Below are positions 8,935-18,437 of a stretch of 39,708 nt of DNA, one piece after another. The translations under genes were made by a program, and so were the position numbers. The notes under the pieces are model-generated. The model ran no database searches. It saw nothing but the letters and a program-made list of their open reading frames with translations, and had not been told where the DNA came from. Numbering within the stretch: position 1 is the stretch's first letter; every line of letters begins with the position of its first letter. Source of the stretch: Pseudomonadota bacterium (GTDB lineage Bacteria > Pseudomonadota > Gammaproteobacteria > Xanthomonadales > Rhodanobacteraceae); contig JAGWMU010000006.1 in assembly GCA_028873095.1 (NCBI GenBank), positions 1 through 39,708 of the forward strand, written 5' to 3'.

Positions 8935-10221
8935 TCAGCCGGCCTCCGTCGCCGGTGCCTTGCCGATGCTGCGCAGCGCCGGGTTACCCATGCAGCTGAG
9001 GGCGATCGCGGTGAGCAGCAGTCCGGCGCCGACGAACAGTGCCGGCAGCGAGATCAGTTTCAGCAGGCTGCCGGCCAGTGCGGCCGAGAGCGGGCCCAGG
9101 CCCATGAAGGTGAACATCAGCACGCTCATGGTGCGGCCCATCATCTGCGGCGCGACGCGGCGCTGGATCCAGGTGAAGATCGCGATCTGCGCGATGCCGC
9201 CCAGCGTGCCGGTGCCCGCCAGCAGCACCGCGCCGGTGACGGTCGAATGCACCAGCGCCATGCCGGCGACGGCGAGTCCTGCCAGGCTGTCGATGGTCAG
9301 CACCATCAGGCCGAGCCGGCCGCGTACCCAGCGGCCGGCGACACCGGACAGGGCACTGCCCAGCAGCATGCCGCCGCCGTTGGCGGCCATCAGGATGCCC
9401 AGCGAGGCCGCGCCCAGGTCCAGTCGGGTATTCGCCAGCACGGGCAGGCCGACCTGCAGCGGGCCGCCGACGAAGACCGAGACCACCGCGGCGTAGAGGA
9501 TGAAGGCGCGCAGCGGCAGGTCCGCCCAGATCGTCCGCACGCCGCAGACGACGTTGGCCAGCACGCCGCCGACCACTTCCTTGGGATGGAAGTCGCTGTG
9601 CACGCGGATCAGCAGCAGCGAGCCCAGCGAGAACAGGAAACTCGCCGCATCGATGCCGAAGGCAAGGCCCAGCCCGCCGGCATCGTGCACCGCGTGCTGT
9701 GGGGTGCCGCGCGCGCCCATGCTGATCACTGCGCCAGCCAGTGCCGGGCCGATGAACATGCTGAGCTGGCGCATGCCCATCACCAGCGCATTGGCCGGCT
9801 GCAGCTGTTGCGGCGTCATCAGCTGCGGCAGGATCGCCGAGCCGGCCGGATAGGCGAACGCGGTGGACAGGCCGATCCCCAGCGCGATCGCGTACACCAG
9901 CCACATCTGGATGCCGCCCAGCAGCACCAGCGCGGCGAGCAGGGCCACCAGCAGCGCATTCGCGCCGCGCGCGGACAGCAGCACCCGCCGCGGCGACAGC
10001 CGGTCGACCAGCGCGCCGCCGATCAGCATGAAGGCGGCGCGCGGCAACGCCATCGCGGCGAGCACCAGGCCGAGCGCGGCCGGGTCGCCGGTGAGTTTCA
10101 GCACCAGCCACGGCAGCGCGACCAGGGTGAACTGGTCGCCCAGCATCGAGATCGTGCTGCCGCCGAACAGCAGGCGGAAGTTGCGGTTGGCAAGGACGGA
10201 GTCGCGGCGTGCCGTCTGCAT
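8935..10221 (-). CDS. MFS transporter (drug/siderophore exporter type)
   Basis: MQTARRDSVLANRNFRLLFGGSTISMLGDQFTLVALPWLVLKLTGDPAALGLVLAAMALPRAAFMLIGGALVDRLSPRRVLL; 12-TM MFS_3-like. ORF extends to 10275 with an alternative start. Confidence 0.88.
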   Translation of the reverse strand: MQTARRDSVLANRNFRLLFGGSTISMLGDQFTLVALPWLVLKLTGDPAALGLVLAAMALPRAAFMLIGGALVDRLSPRRVLLSARGANALLVALLAALVLLGGIQMWLVYAIALGIGLSTAFAYPAGSAILPQLMTPQQLQPANALVMGMRQLSMFIGPALAGAVISMGARGTPQHAVHDAGGLGLAFGIDAASFLFSLGSLLLIRVHSDFHPKEVVGGVLANVVCGVRTIWADLPLRAFILYAAVVSVFVGGPLQVGLPVLANTRLDLGAASLGILMAANGGGMLLGSALSGVAGRWVRGRLGLMVLTIDSLAGLAVAGMALVHSTVTGAVLLAGTGTLGGIAQIAIFTWIQRRVAPQMMGRTMSVLMFTFMGLGPLSAALAGSLLKLISLPALFVGAGLLLTAIALSCMGNPALRSIGKAPATEAG

Positions 10222-10457
10222 CGGAAAGCCTCTGGCGTTGCAGGCGGCGAGGCCTGGCGTCGTGGAAAAGGTCATCGGGTGAAGCGGGTTTGCAGCGGCG
10301 GCAAACGGACCTCGGCACCCCGGATGCCGATCCGCCGCGCGCGGTGGGACAGGCGGATGGTACGTGACGTCCCCTGCCGTTGTCCCGGCCGGAAGTCATG
10401 GGCGCTCCCACGGTCGTCTTGCTATGGTTGGGCCTTGCCCGAAGGGAAAGTGAAGAA

Positions 10458-11849
10458 ATGACCCTGCGCTTGCGCCCGGCCGCCTTGCTGGCCTCGTTCG
10501 TCCTGCTGACCGCGGCCGCCGTGCCGCCGTCGACTGCCGCGGAGCTGGGCATTCCGCCGATCCAGTATCGCGAACGCACGCTGCCGAACGGCCTGCAGGT
10601 GCTCAGCGTGGAGAACCACGCCAGCCCGAACGTGGCGGTGCAGATGTGGTACCACGTAGGCTCCAGGGACGACCCGCGCGGGCGCTCCGGTTTCGCGCAT
10701 CTGTTCGAGCACCTGATGTTCAAGAGCACGAAGCACATGCATGCCGAACAGATGGATCGGCTGACCGAGGACGTCGGCGGCGCCAACAACGCCTCCACCG
10801 GCGACGATGTCACCAACTATTTCGAGGTGGTGCCGAGCAATTACCTGCAGACCCTGTTGTGGGCCGAGGCGGAGCGGCTGTCCAACCTCAACGTGGACGA
10901 GAAGAACTTCAAGTCCGAACGCGCGGTGGTGGAAGAGGAGTACCGCACGCGCGTGCTGGCGCAGCCGTACGGCAAGCTGTTCAACGCGATCGACGCGTAC
11001 TCGTACAAGGTGCATCCGTACAGGCGCCCGACCATCGGCAGCATCGAGGACCTCGAAGCGGCCTCGCTGCATGACGTGATCGAGTTCCACGACATGTTCT
11101 ACCGCCCCGACAACGCCACCCTGGTCGTGGCCGGCGATTTCGACCCGAAGCAGCTCGACGCCTGGGTCGACCGCTACTTCGGCTGGATACCCAAACCGTC
11201 CGCGCCGGTGCCGCAGGTCGCCGCGAAAGAGCCCGCGCGCCGGAAGAATCTTCGCTACACCGTGACCAGCGCCACCGCACCCCTGCCGGCGCTGGTGCAG
11301 ACCTGGCTGATTCCGCCCGCCGCCGACAGCGCCGACTACATCCCGCTGCAGGTGGCTGCCGCGCTGCTGTCGCAGGGCGACTCGTCGCGCCTGTACCAGT
11401 CGCTGGTGTACCGCCACGAGGTTGCCCAGCAGGTCGGCGCCGAAGCGGATGGCCGTCTCGGTCCGGGATTGTTCACGGTGTATGCGATCCTCGCCAGCGG
11501 CCACCGGCCGGGCGAAGCGGAGAAGCTGATGAACGAGGAGATCGTCTGGCTGGCGACCCAGCCGATTCCCGCCGCCGAACTGGACAAGGTGAAGACCGGG
11601 TTGCTGACCGCCGAACTGAGTCAGCGCCAGACCGCGCAGGGCATCGCCTTCGCGCTGGGCCAGGCGGCGCTGATCGACGGCGGCCCGCAACACGTCAACT
11701 CGGACCTCGCCATGCTGCAGAAGGTCACTGCCGCCGACGTGCATCGCGTACTGCAGAAATACGTCACCGGCGCACACAGCGTCACCATCGATTATCTGCC
11801 GCAGGCGGCGCCGGCAACGTCGGGCGCCGGCAAGGGAGCTGCGAAATGA
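10458..11849 (+). CDS. M16 family zinc metallopeptidase with signal peptide
   Basis: MTLRLRPAALLASFVLLTAAAVPPSTAAELG signal; HLFEHLMFK (HxxEH) and downstream glutamate; GQAALIDGGP. Alternative upstream start at 10380. Confidence 0.92.
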   Translation: MTLRLRPAALLASFVLLTAAAVPPSTAAELGIPPIQYRERTLPNGLQVLSVENHASPNVAVQMWYHVGSRDDPRGRSGFAHLFEHLMFKSTKHMHAEQMDRLTEDVGGANNASTGDDVTNYFEVVPSNYLQTLLWAEAERLSNLNVDEKNFKSERAVVEEEYRTRVLAQPYGKLFNAIDAYSYKVHPYRRPTIGSIEDLEAASLHDVIEFHDMFYRPDNATLVVAGDFDPKQLDAWVDRYFGWIPKPSAPVPQVAAKEPARRKNLRYTVTSATAPLPALVQTWLIPPAADSADYIPLQVAAALLSQGDSSRLYQSLVYRHEVAQQVGAEADGRLGPGLFTVYAILASGHRPGEAEKLMNEEIVWLATQPIPAAELDKVKTGLLTAELSQRQTAQGIAFALGQAALIDGGPQHVNSDLAMLQKVTAADVHRVLQKYVTGAHSVTIDYLPQAAPATSGAGKGAAK

Positions 11850-13348
11850 ACCGTTCCGCGAAGGCCCTGCGCCTGGCCGTCCTCGCCGTTGCCATGATCG
11901 TCGCCGGCGCGCTGCTGGCGGCGCCGGCCGCCGCCGCGGTCGCCGCCGATGCCTTTCCGGACGCGCCACCGGCGCCCGGTCCGGCGCCGAAACTGACGGT
12001 GCCCACGCCGGCCGTGCAGACGCTGGCGAACGGCCTGCAGGTGATCAGCGTGCAGCGCGCCGGCTTGCCGCTGGTGACCGCGCAGCTGGTGCTGCGCAGC
12101 GGCGGCGAGATGGATCCGCCGCGCCTGGCCGGCCTGGCCGATCTCACCGCGAACCTGCTGACCAAGGGCGCCGCGGGCAAGACCGCGCCGCAGATCGCCG
12201 CCGCCGCCGAAGCGCTCGGCGGTTCGCTGACGGCTGCCGCCGGCTGGGACGAAAGTGCCGTCGGCATCACCGTCACCACGCCCAGGCTGCCGCTGGCCCT
12301 GGACCTGCTGGCCGACGTGGTGCGCCGACCGGCGTTCAGCGCCGCGGAGCTGAAGCGCGCGCAGGCCCAGGCGATCGACGATCTGCGCCTGATGTTCAGC
12401 CGGCCCACCGCACTGGCTTCGCTGGCGGCCACGCGCGGCGTGTTCGGCGACGGCGCCTATGGCCATTCGCGCAATGGCACCCCGGCTTCGATCGCGCGGA
12501 TCACCCGCGCCGACGTGCGGCAGCTGCACCGCGCGCTGTACCGGCCGGACAACGCCATCCTGATCCTGACCGGCGACATCATGCCGGCCCAGGCGCGCCA
12601 GCTGGCCCGGGCCAGCTTCGGCGACTGGCGGAAGCCGGCCGCGCCGCTGCCGGTCAAGCCGGCGGGGGAGGCCGCCAGCCGCCTGCCGGCGATCCTGCTG
12701 ATCGACCAGCACGGCGCCGGCCAGGCCGGCGTGGTCGTGGCCCATGCCGCGCCCTCGCGCGGCGATCCCGGCTACTACGTCGGCATGGTCGCCAATGCGG
12801 TGCTGGGCGGCTCGTATTCGGCCCGGCTCAACGAGGAGATCCGCATCAAGCGCGGGCTCTCCTATGGCGCCAGCAGCCGGCTGGAACCGATGAGCGATGC
12901 CGGGCTGTGGCTGGCTGCGGCGCAGACCAAGAACCCGTCGGCGCCGCAGGTGGTCGACCTGATGCTGCGCGAGTTCGCCCGCCTCGGCCGCTCGCGGGTA
13001 TCCGGGGCGGAGCTGGCCGCACGCAAGGCGGCATTGATCGGCAGCTACGGCCGCCGCCTCGAAACCACCGAAGGTCTCGCCGCGCAGGTCGCCGAGCTGG
13101 CGATCTACGGCATCGACCTGCGCCAGATCGGCAACTACATCGAACGGGTGCAGGCGGTCACGCCGAAGCAGGTCGAGGCGTATGCGCGCAAGCATCTGGA
13201 TGCCGGCGGCAGCAAGGTGGTGGTGGTCGGTGACACCGCGCAATTCGCCGCCGCGCTGCGCAAGGCGCACCCGCATGCGCAGTTGCTGGAATCCACCGCG
13301 CTGGACCTGGACAGCGCCAGCCTGCTGGCGCCGGCTGCCGCCAAATAA
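11846..13348 (+). CDS. M16 family peptidase-like protein without HxxEH (probable non-catalytic partner)
   Basis: Overlaps the preceding gene by 4 bp; LANGLQVISVQRAGLPLVTAQLVLRSGGEMDPPRLAGLADLTANLLTKGAAGK, where HxxEH is replaced by LADLTANLL; NAVLGGSYSARLNEEIRIKRGLSYGASS. Confidence 0.9.
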   Translation: MNRSAKALRLAVLAVAMIVAGALLAAPAAAAVAADAFPDAPPAPGPAPKLTVPTPAVQTLANGLQVISVQRAGLPLVTAQLVLRSGGEMDPPRLAGLADLTANLLTKGAAGKTAPQIAAAAEALGGSLTAAAGWDESAVGITVTTPRLPLALDLLADVVRRPAFSAAELKRAQAQAIDDLRLMFSRPTALASLAATRGVFGDGAYGHSRNGTPASIARITRADVRQLHRALYRPDNAILILTGDIMPAQARQLARASFGDWRKPAAPLPVKPAGEAASRLPAILLIDQHGAGQAGVVVAHAAPSRGDPGYYVGMVANAVLGGSYSARLNEEIRIKRGLSYGASSRLEPMSDAGLWLAAAQTKNPSAPQVVDLMLREFARLGRSRVSGAELAARKAALIGSYGRRLETTEGLAAQVAELAIYGIDLRQIGNYIERVQAVTPKQVEAYARKHLDAGGSKVVVVGDTAQFAAALRKAHPHAQLLESTALDLDSASLLAPAAAK

Positions 13349-13489
13349 TCCGTCAGCGGCCATGGCTCGATGCCCGCCAGCCGCCGGGCATCCCGGCAGA
13401 AATTCGCGGACCGGGACAGCGGCGGCATTGCCTGCGCCGTTGTCCGCGGGCGGAGTCCTTCGGTAGACTGCGGCGCGGTCAAAGCCGTG

Positions 13490-13516
13490 CCCTCCCCCCT
13501 CCCCCCCTCTCCCCCC
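13490..13516. repeat. Pyrimidine tract of C runs (C6, C7, C6)
   Basis: CCCTCCCCCCTCCCCCCCTCTCCCCCC immediately upstream of the 13533 start codon. Confidence 0.9.
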
Positions 13517-13532
13517 GACAGGCCACCCGCGT

Positions 13533-14057
13533 ATGTCCGCCAGCAAGCCTTTGCGCTTCATCGTAGCGATCTGCCTGCTGCTGCTTGCCCTGCCCGCCGC
13601 CGCCACGCGACTGGAACTGCAGGCTGGCCGCAGCTACATGAGAAGAAGCGGTACCGCCACGCTATTCGTCGAGAGCGTGTTCGACGCGCACCGCATCGGG
13701 GACACCCGCTTCAGCTGGTCGCCGGATGTCTCGCTGGGCTGGATCCGCGGCCGCAACATCGGCATCTACCGCCACGACCGCTATGGCACGACCGAGGATG
13801 CCTGGGTGCTGGCGGGCGGCGTGCGCGCCCATTACGGCGAGGCGGGCGACTGGTATCACCACCTGTTCGCGAGCTTCCAGCCGGCGTACAACACGGCGCG
13901 GACCCAGGCACTGAGCACCGGCTACGAATTCGACAGCACGCTGGGTTGGCAGGAGCGGTACTTCAGCGTGGAGATCCGCCATGTCTCCAACGGCGCGCTG
14001 CACCATCCCAATCACGGCGAAACGATGGTCCTGGTCGGCGTGGCCTTCCATCTGTAA
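13533..14057 (+). CDS. pagL: PagL-like lipid A 3-O-deacylase (acyloxyacyl hydrolase)
   Basis: Signal peptide, small beta-barrel composition, and the PagL-type motif EIRHVSNGALHHPNHGETMVLVGVAFHL at the C-terminus. Confidence 0.82.
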   Translation: MSASKPLRFIVAICLLLLALPAAATRLELQAGRSYMRRSGTATLFVESVFDAHRIGDTRFSWSPDVSLGWIRGRNIGIYRHDRYGTTEDAWVLAGGVRAHYGEAGDWYHHLFASFQPAYNTARTQALSTGYEFDSTLGWQERYFSVEIRHVSNGALHHPNHGETMVLVGVAFHL

Positions 14058-14108
14058 GGCCCGCCGGCGCGGGCTGTCGGGATGTCCCGGCCGCCGGCGC
14101 CGCGGCAT

Positions 14109-15635
14109 TCAGTGCCCGCCGCCGGCCGCCGCGGCTTTCGGGGTGAACGGCGGTCTGGCCAGCCAGATCACCACCATCAGTCCGAGGAACACCCAGCCCA
14201 GCATGTGGAAAACCTCGTCGAACGCGATCTGCGAGCCCTGCTGAGTGATCATGCCGTTGATGATGCTGCCGGCGCGGTGCGGATCGCCGTGGCCGAGCTG
14301 CTTCATCGCGACCTGCGCGAGCGGGTTGTAGGCGGTGATGTGTTCGGCCAGTTGCTCGTGGTGAACGACCGAACGGCGGTTCCACAGGAAGATCGTGATC
14401 GAGGCGGAAAAGCTGCCGCTCAGGGTGCGCAGGAAGGTCGACAGGCCCGAGCCGGCGGCAATCTCGTTCTGCTGCAGGTCCGACAGCAGGATGCTCAGCA
14501 CCGGCATGAAGAACAGCGCCACGCCCAGGCCCTGCAGCAGCTGCGCCATCGCCACGTGGTAGAAGTCCACCTGCAGGTAGAAGCTCGCGCGCAGGAAGCA
14601 GGTCGCGCCCATCACCAGGAACGCGGCGGCGGCGAGCAGCCGCAGGTCGGTGCGGCCGGCGTACTTGCCCACGAAGAAGGTCAGCAGGATCGGAATCACG
14701 CCCAGCGGCGCGGTGGCGTAGCCGGCCCAGATCGCGGTGTAGCCCAGGTCCTGCTGCAGCCACAGCGGCACCAGCAGGGCGATCGAGAAGAACGCGGCGT
14801 AGCCGAGCACCATCGCCAGCGTGCCCGCGCTGAAGTTGCGGTGGCGGAACAGCCGCAGATCGACGATCGGGTCCGCGTCGGTCAGCTCCCAGATCAGGAA
14901 TATCGCCAGCGCGACGGCCGAGACGATGCTGGTGATGACGATGAAGCTGGAGTTGAACCAGTCCGCATCATTGCCCTTGTCGAGCACGATCTGCAGCGCG
15001 CCGACGCCGACGATCAGGCTGATCAGGCCGACGTAGTCGATCTTCGGGCGCTCGGTCTTTTCCGTTTTCAGGCGCAGCTGGCTGGCCACCACGGTGCTGG
15101 CGAAGATGCCGATCGGCACGTTGATGAAGAAGATCCAGGGCCAGGAATAGTTGTCGGTGATCATGCCGCCGAGGATCGGGCCGGCGATCGGCGCCACCAC
15201 CGTCACCATCGCCAGCAGCGCCAGCGCCATGCCGCGCCGCGCCGGTGGATAGATGCCGATCAGCAGGCTCTGGGTGACCGGGTACATCGGCCCGGCTACC
15301 GCGCCCTGCACCGCGCGGAACACCAGCAGCATGCCCATGCTCTGCGAGACGCCGCACATGAAGGAGGCCAGCGAGAACAGCAGCGTGCACCACACGAACA
15401 GCTTCACCTCGCCGAAGCGGCGGGTGAGGAAGCCGGTCAGCGGCAGCGCGATCGCCATGCTGACCGCGAACGAGGTGATCACCCAGGTGCTCTGGTCGTT
15501 GCTCACGCCGAGGTTGCCGGCGATCGTCGGCAGCGACACGTTGGCGATCGTGGTGTCCAGCACCTGCATGAAGGTGGCCAGCGACAGACCGATCGTAGAC
15601 AGGGCCAGGTTGGGCGGGCGGAAGTGGGTAGTCAT
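14109..15635 (-). CDS. emrB: DHA2-family MFS efflux transporter, EmrB-like
   Basis: 508 aa; MQVLDTTIANVSLPTIAGNLGVSNDQSTWVITSFAVSMAIALPLTGFLTRRFGEVKLF; adjacent to EmrA-like and NodT-like genes. Confidence 0.92.
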   Translation of the reverse strand: MTTHFRPPNLALSTIGLSLATFMQVLDTTIANVSLPTIAGNLGVSNDQSTWVITSFAVSMAIALPLTGFLTRRFGEVKLFVWCTLLFSLASFMCGVSQSMGMLLVFRAVQGAVAGPMYPVTQSLLIGIYPPARRGMALALLAMVTVVAPIAGPILGGMITDNYSWPWIFFINVPIGIFASTVVASQLRLKTEKTERPKIDYVGLISLIVGVGALQIVLDKGNDADWFNSSFIVITSIVSAVALAIFLIWELTDADPIVDLRLFRHRNFSAGTLAMVLGYAAFFSIALLVPLWLQQDLGYTAIWAGYATAPLGVIPILLTFFVGKYAGRTDLRLLAAAAFLVMGATCFLRASFYLQVDFYHVAMAQLLQGLGVALFFMPVLSILLSDLQQNEIAAGSGLSTFLRTLSGSFSASITIFLWNRRSVVHHEQLAEHITAYNPLAQVAMKQLGHGDPHRAGSIINGMITQQGSQIAFDEVFHMLGWVFLGLMVVIWLARPPFTPKAAAAGGGH

Positions 15636-15652
15636 CGGAACCGCTGTTCGTG

Positions 15653-15760
15653 GTGGGAGCGCACTCCGTGCGCGACGGATTGCCGTAGGAGCGCACCCTG
15701 TGCGCGAAAGCTCTTGGTCCCGGCAGCGGCAAAAGCATCGCGCACTGGGTGCGCTCCTAC
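15653..15760. repeat. REP cluster / REPIN-like element (copy B) between emrA and emrB
   Basis: GTGGGAGCGCACTCCGTGCGCGA at 15653-15675, GTAGGAGCGCACCCTGTGCGCGA at 15685, and inverted TCGCGCACTGGGTGCGCTCCTAC at 15738-15760; the 15685-15760 pair is 76 bp, the same as copy A. Confidence 0.87.
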
Positions 15761-15764
15761 GGGT

Positions 15765-16958
15765 TCAGCGGGCGTGGCCACCCATGTTGGCGTGGATGAT
15801 CCGCGCGATCTCCGCGTCGGCCTTGTCCAGTTGCTGCCGGTAGATCGCGGTACTGAACGCCGGCCGGGTCGGCGATTGGGTGGCCAGGGTCGGGCCGCTG
15901 CGGTCGTGCAGGTTCACGTCGACCGCCAGCGACATGCCGAGCCGCAACGGGTGCTGGTCCAGCTGCCGCGAATTGGTAAACACCACGCGCACCGGGATGC
16001 GCTGCACGATCTTGATCCAGTTGCCGGTGGCGTTCTGCGCCGGCAGCAGCGAGAACGCGCTGCCGGTGCCGACGCCCAGGCTCTGCACCCTGCCCTTGTA
16101 GGTCACCGCGCTGCCGTAGACATCCGAAGTGATCCGCACCGGCTGGCCGATGCGCATGTCGGTAAGCTGGGTTTCCTTGAAGTTCGCGTCGACCCACACC
16201 CCGTGCAGCGGCACCACCGCCATCAGGGGAGCGCCGGGCTGCACGCGCTGGCCCAGCTGCACCGTGCGTTCGGCCACATAGCCGTCCACCGGCGCCACCA
16301 GCGTGGTGCGCGAATCCGCCAGCAGGGCCGCACGCAGCCGGGCAGCGGCGATCTGCACGTCCGGATGCGAAGCGACCACGGTGTCGTCGACCAGCACCTT
16401 GCTGGTCTGGTACTGCTGTTCGACCGCGGTCAGGTCGCTCTCGGCGGCGGTCAGCGCGTCGCGGGCGTGCGCCAGCTCCTCGGCCGAGATCGCGCCCGAG
16501 CGGGCCAGGTCGCGGCGGCGTCGAAAATCGGCACGCGCCTTATCCACCGCCACCTTGCGTGCGGCCACGTCGGCCCGCGCGCCGGTCACGCTGCTGTACA
16601 GTCCGCGCACCCTGCGCACGGTGTTGGCCAGGTTGGCCCTGGCCTCGGCCAGCGCCACGTCGGCGTCGCTGGGATCGAACCGCACCAGCACCTCGCCGGC
16701 GCGCACCCGGTCGCCATCGTCGGCACCGATGCTCACCACGGTGCCGGCGATCTGCGGGGTGATCTGCACCACGTTGCCGTTGACGTAGGCGTCGTCGGTA
16801 CCCTCGTACCAGCGGCCGTCGAGGAAATACCACAGCGCCCAGCCGGCCAGGCCGAACAATACGACGCCGCCGAGCAGGCGCAGCAGCATGCCGCGCGGGT
16901 TTTTTTTCGGCTCTGCTGCGGCCGGGGTTTCGGCCACGGCCGGAATCGGGCTGGACAT
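15765..16958 (-). CDS. emrA: HlyD/EmrA-family periplasmic adaptor
   Basis: GTDDAYVNGNVVQITPQIAGTVVSIGADDGDRVRAGEVLVRFDPSDADVALAEARANLANTVRRVRGLY; EmrA-type. Confidence 0.92.
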   Translation of the reverse strand: MSSPIPAVAETPAAAEPKKNPRGMLLRLLGGVVLFGLAGWALWYFLDGRWYEGTDDAYVNGNVVQITPQIAGTVVSIGADDGDRVRAGEVLVRFDPSDADVALAEARANLANTVRRVRGLYSSVTGARADVAARKVAVDKARADFRRRRDLARSGAISAEELAHARDALTAAESDLTAVEQQYQTSKVLVDDTVVASHPDVQIAAARLRAALLADSRTTLVAPVDGYVAERTVQLGQRVQPGAPLMAVVPLHGVWVDANFKETQLTDMRIGQPVRITSDVYGSAVTYKGRVQSLGVGTGSAFSLLPAQNATGNWIKIVQRIPVRVVFTNSRQLDQHPLRLGMSLAVDVNLHDRSGPTLATQSPTRPAFSTAIYRQQLDKADAEIARIIHANMGGHAR

Positions 16959-16967
16959 GGGACTGCC

Positions 16968-18416
16968 TCAGGAACGGGTAGGGGTAGGAGATGGGGCGGC
17001 CGTGCCGGCCTGCGGCTGGAAGCCGCCGCCGAGGGCCTCGATCAATTGCACCGAAAGATCGACCTGCCGGGCTTGCAGCACCGCCATGGTCTGTTCGGCG
17101 GCCAGCAGTTGCCGGCGGACGTCGAGCGACTCCAGATAATTGCCGATGCCGGCGCGGTAGCGTTGCTGCGCCATGTGCCATGCGTCGGCGGCGGCATCCT
17201 GCGCGCGCCGTTGCGCGGCGATCTGCTCGTGCAGCGACTGCAGCGCGGACACCTCGTCGGCGACCTGGTTGAGCGCGCCGACCAGGGTCTGGTTGTACTG
17301 CGCCACGGCGATGTCGTACTGCGCGTCGCGGTAGGACAGCTGGGCGCGCAGGCGACCGCCGTCGAAAAGCGGCAGGCTGATCGACGGCCCGGCCTGGTAG
17401 AACCGCGCCGGCAGGCTGAGCGGGTTGCCGCCGCCCAGCGCGATCACGCCGGCCAGCGCGCCGATGCTGACGTTCGGCATGAATGCGGCCTTGGCCGCCT
17501 TGATGTCCTGGCGCGAAGCCTCGACGCGCCAACGTGCGGCCACCAGGTCGGCGCGATGGCCGAGCAGGTCCACCGGCAGGTCGGTCGGCACCGCCAGCGC
17601 GCGCGGCCTGAGCAGCCGCGGCCGGGCGACGTCCAGCCCGCGGTCCGGGCCCTTGCCCAGCAGCACCGCCAGCGACGAGCGCGCGGCGTCGATCGCCCGG
17701 GTGGCCTGCGCAAGCCGCTGCGTAGCGGTATCCACCTCGATGTCGCTCCGGCGCAGCTGGATCCGGTTGTCGATGCCGGCGGCGACCCGCTGGCGGGTCA
17801 GCTCGCGCGAGGTCTTCGCGCGATCGAGCTCGGCCTTGCCCAGGTCCTGCTGGCGGAAGGCGTAGCCAAGCTCGGCGTAGGCGCGCGCGACATTGCCGGA
17901 CAGCTCGATGCGCGCGGCGCGCGCCTCGATCTGCGCCACCCGTGCGGTGCCCAGCGCCGCCTGCCAGGCGGCGCGCTTGCCGCCCCACAGGTCCAGGCCC
18001 CAGGCGAAGCTCACGTAGCCGTATTTGGCCAGCTTGAAATGGCCGCCGGGCAGCACCGTGCCGGGCAGGCGCGCACCGGGCATGCCGGCGCTGGCGGTCA
18101 CGTCGGGTCCGCGCGCGGCATCGGCGCTGCCGGCTGCGGCCTGCGCCGCGCGCGCCCGCGCATCGGCCAAGCCCAGTCCCGGGTTGTCGCGCAGCGCCTC
18201 GCGCATCAAGGCATCGAGCTGCGGGTCGTCCAGCCCTTGCCACCAGTCGGCGGACGGCCACGCGGCGGCGGACAGCTGCACGCCGGCCAGGCTATGCCCG
18301 CTCTGGAGCGAGGCCGGGTCGATCGATGTGCCGTCCGGGTGCAGGCCGCCGCCGCTGACGCAAGCGGTCAACGCGAGAGCCAGGGCGGTCACAGCCGCAA
18401 GGAGATGCAGACGCAT
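16968..18416 (-). CDS. NodT-family RND/MFS outer-membrane efflux lipoprotein
   Basis: Lipobox-like LALTACVSGG, AWPSADWWQGLDDPQLDALMREALRDNPGLGLADARARAA, PNVSIGALAGVIALGGGNPLSLPARFYQAGPSISLPLFDGGRLRAQL. Confidence 0.9.
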   Translation of the reverse strand: MRLHLLAAVTALALALTACVSGGGLHPDGTSIDPASLQSGHSLAGVQLSAAAWPSADWWQGLDDPQLDALMREALRDNPGLGLADARARAAQAAAGSADAARGPDVTASAGMPGARLPGTVLPGGHFKLAKYGYVSFAWGLDLWGGKRAAWQAALGTARVAQIEARAARIELSGNVARAYAELGYAFRQQDLGKAELDRAKTSRELTRQRVAAGIDNRIQLRRSDIEVDTATQRLAQATRAIDAARSSLAVLLGKGPDRGLDVARPRLLRPRALAVPTDLPVDLLGHRADLVAARWRVEASRQDIKAAKAAFMPNVSIGALAGVIALGGGNPLSLPARFYQAGPSISLPLFDGGRLRAQLSYRDAQYDIAVAQYNQTLVGALNQVADEVSALQSLHEQIAAQRRAQDAAADAWHMAQQRYRAGIGNYLESLDVRRQLLAAEQTMAVLQARQVDLSVQLIEALGGGFQPQAGTAAPSPTPTRS

Positions 18417-18437
18417 GGTGATGAGGTCCGGAGGAAT

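Noticed and set aside
8812-10461. 549-aa plus-strand ORF and the overlapping 610-aa minus ORF at 8984-10816
   Set aside because: Both overlap the MFS transporter in other frames and have low-complexity Q/H/R/A composition; not real proteins.
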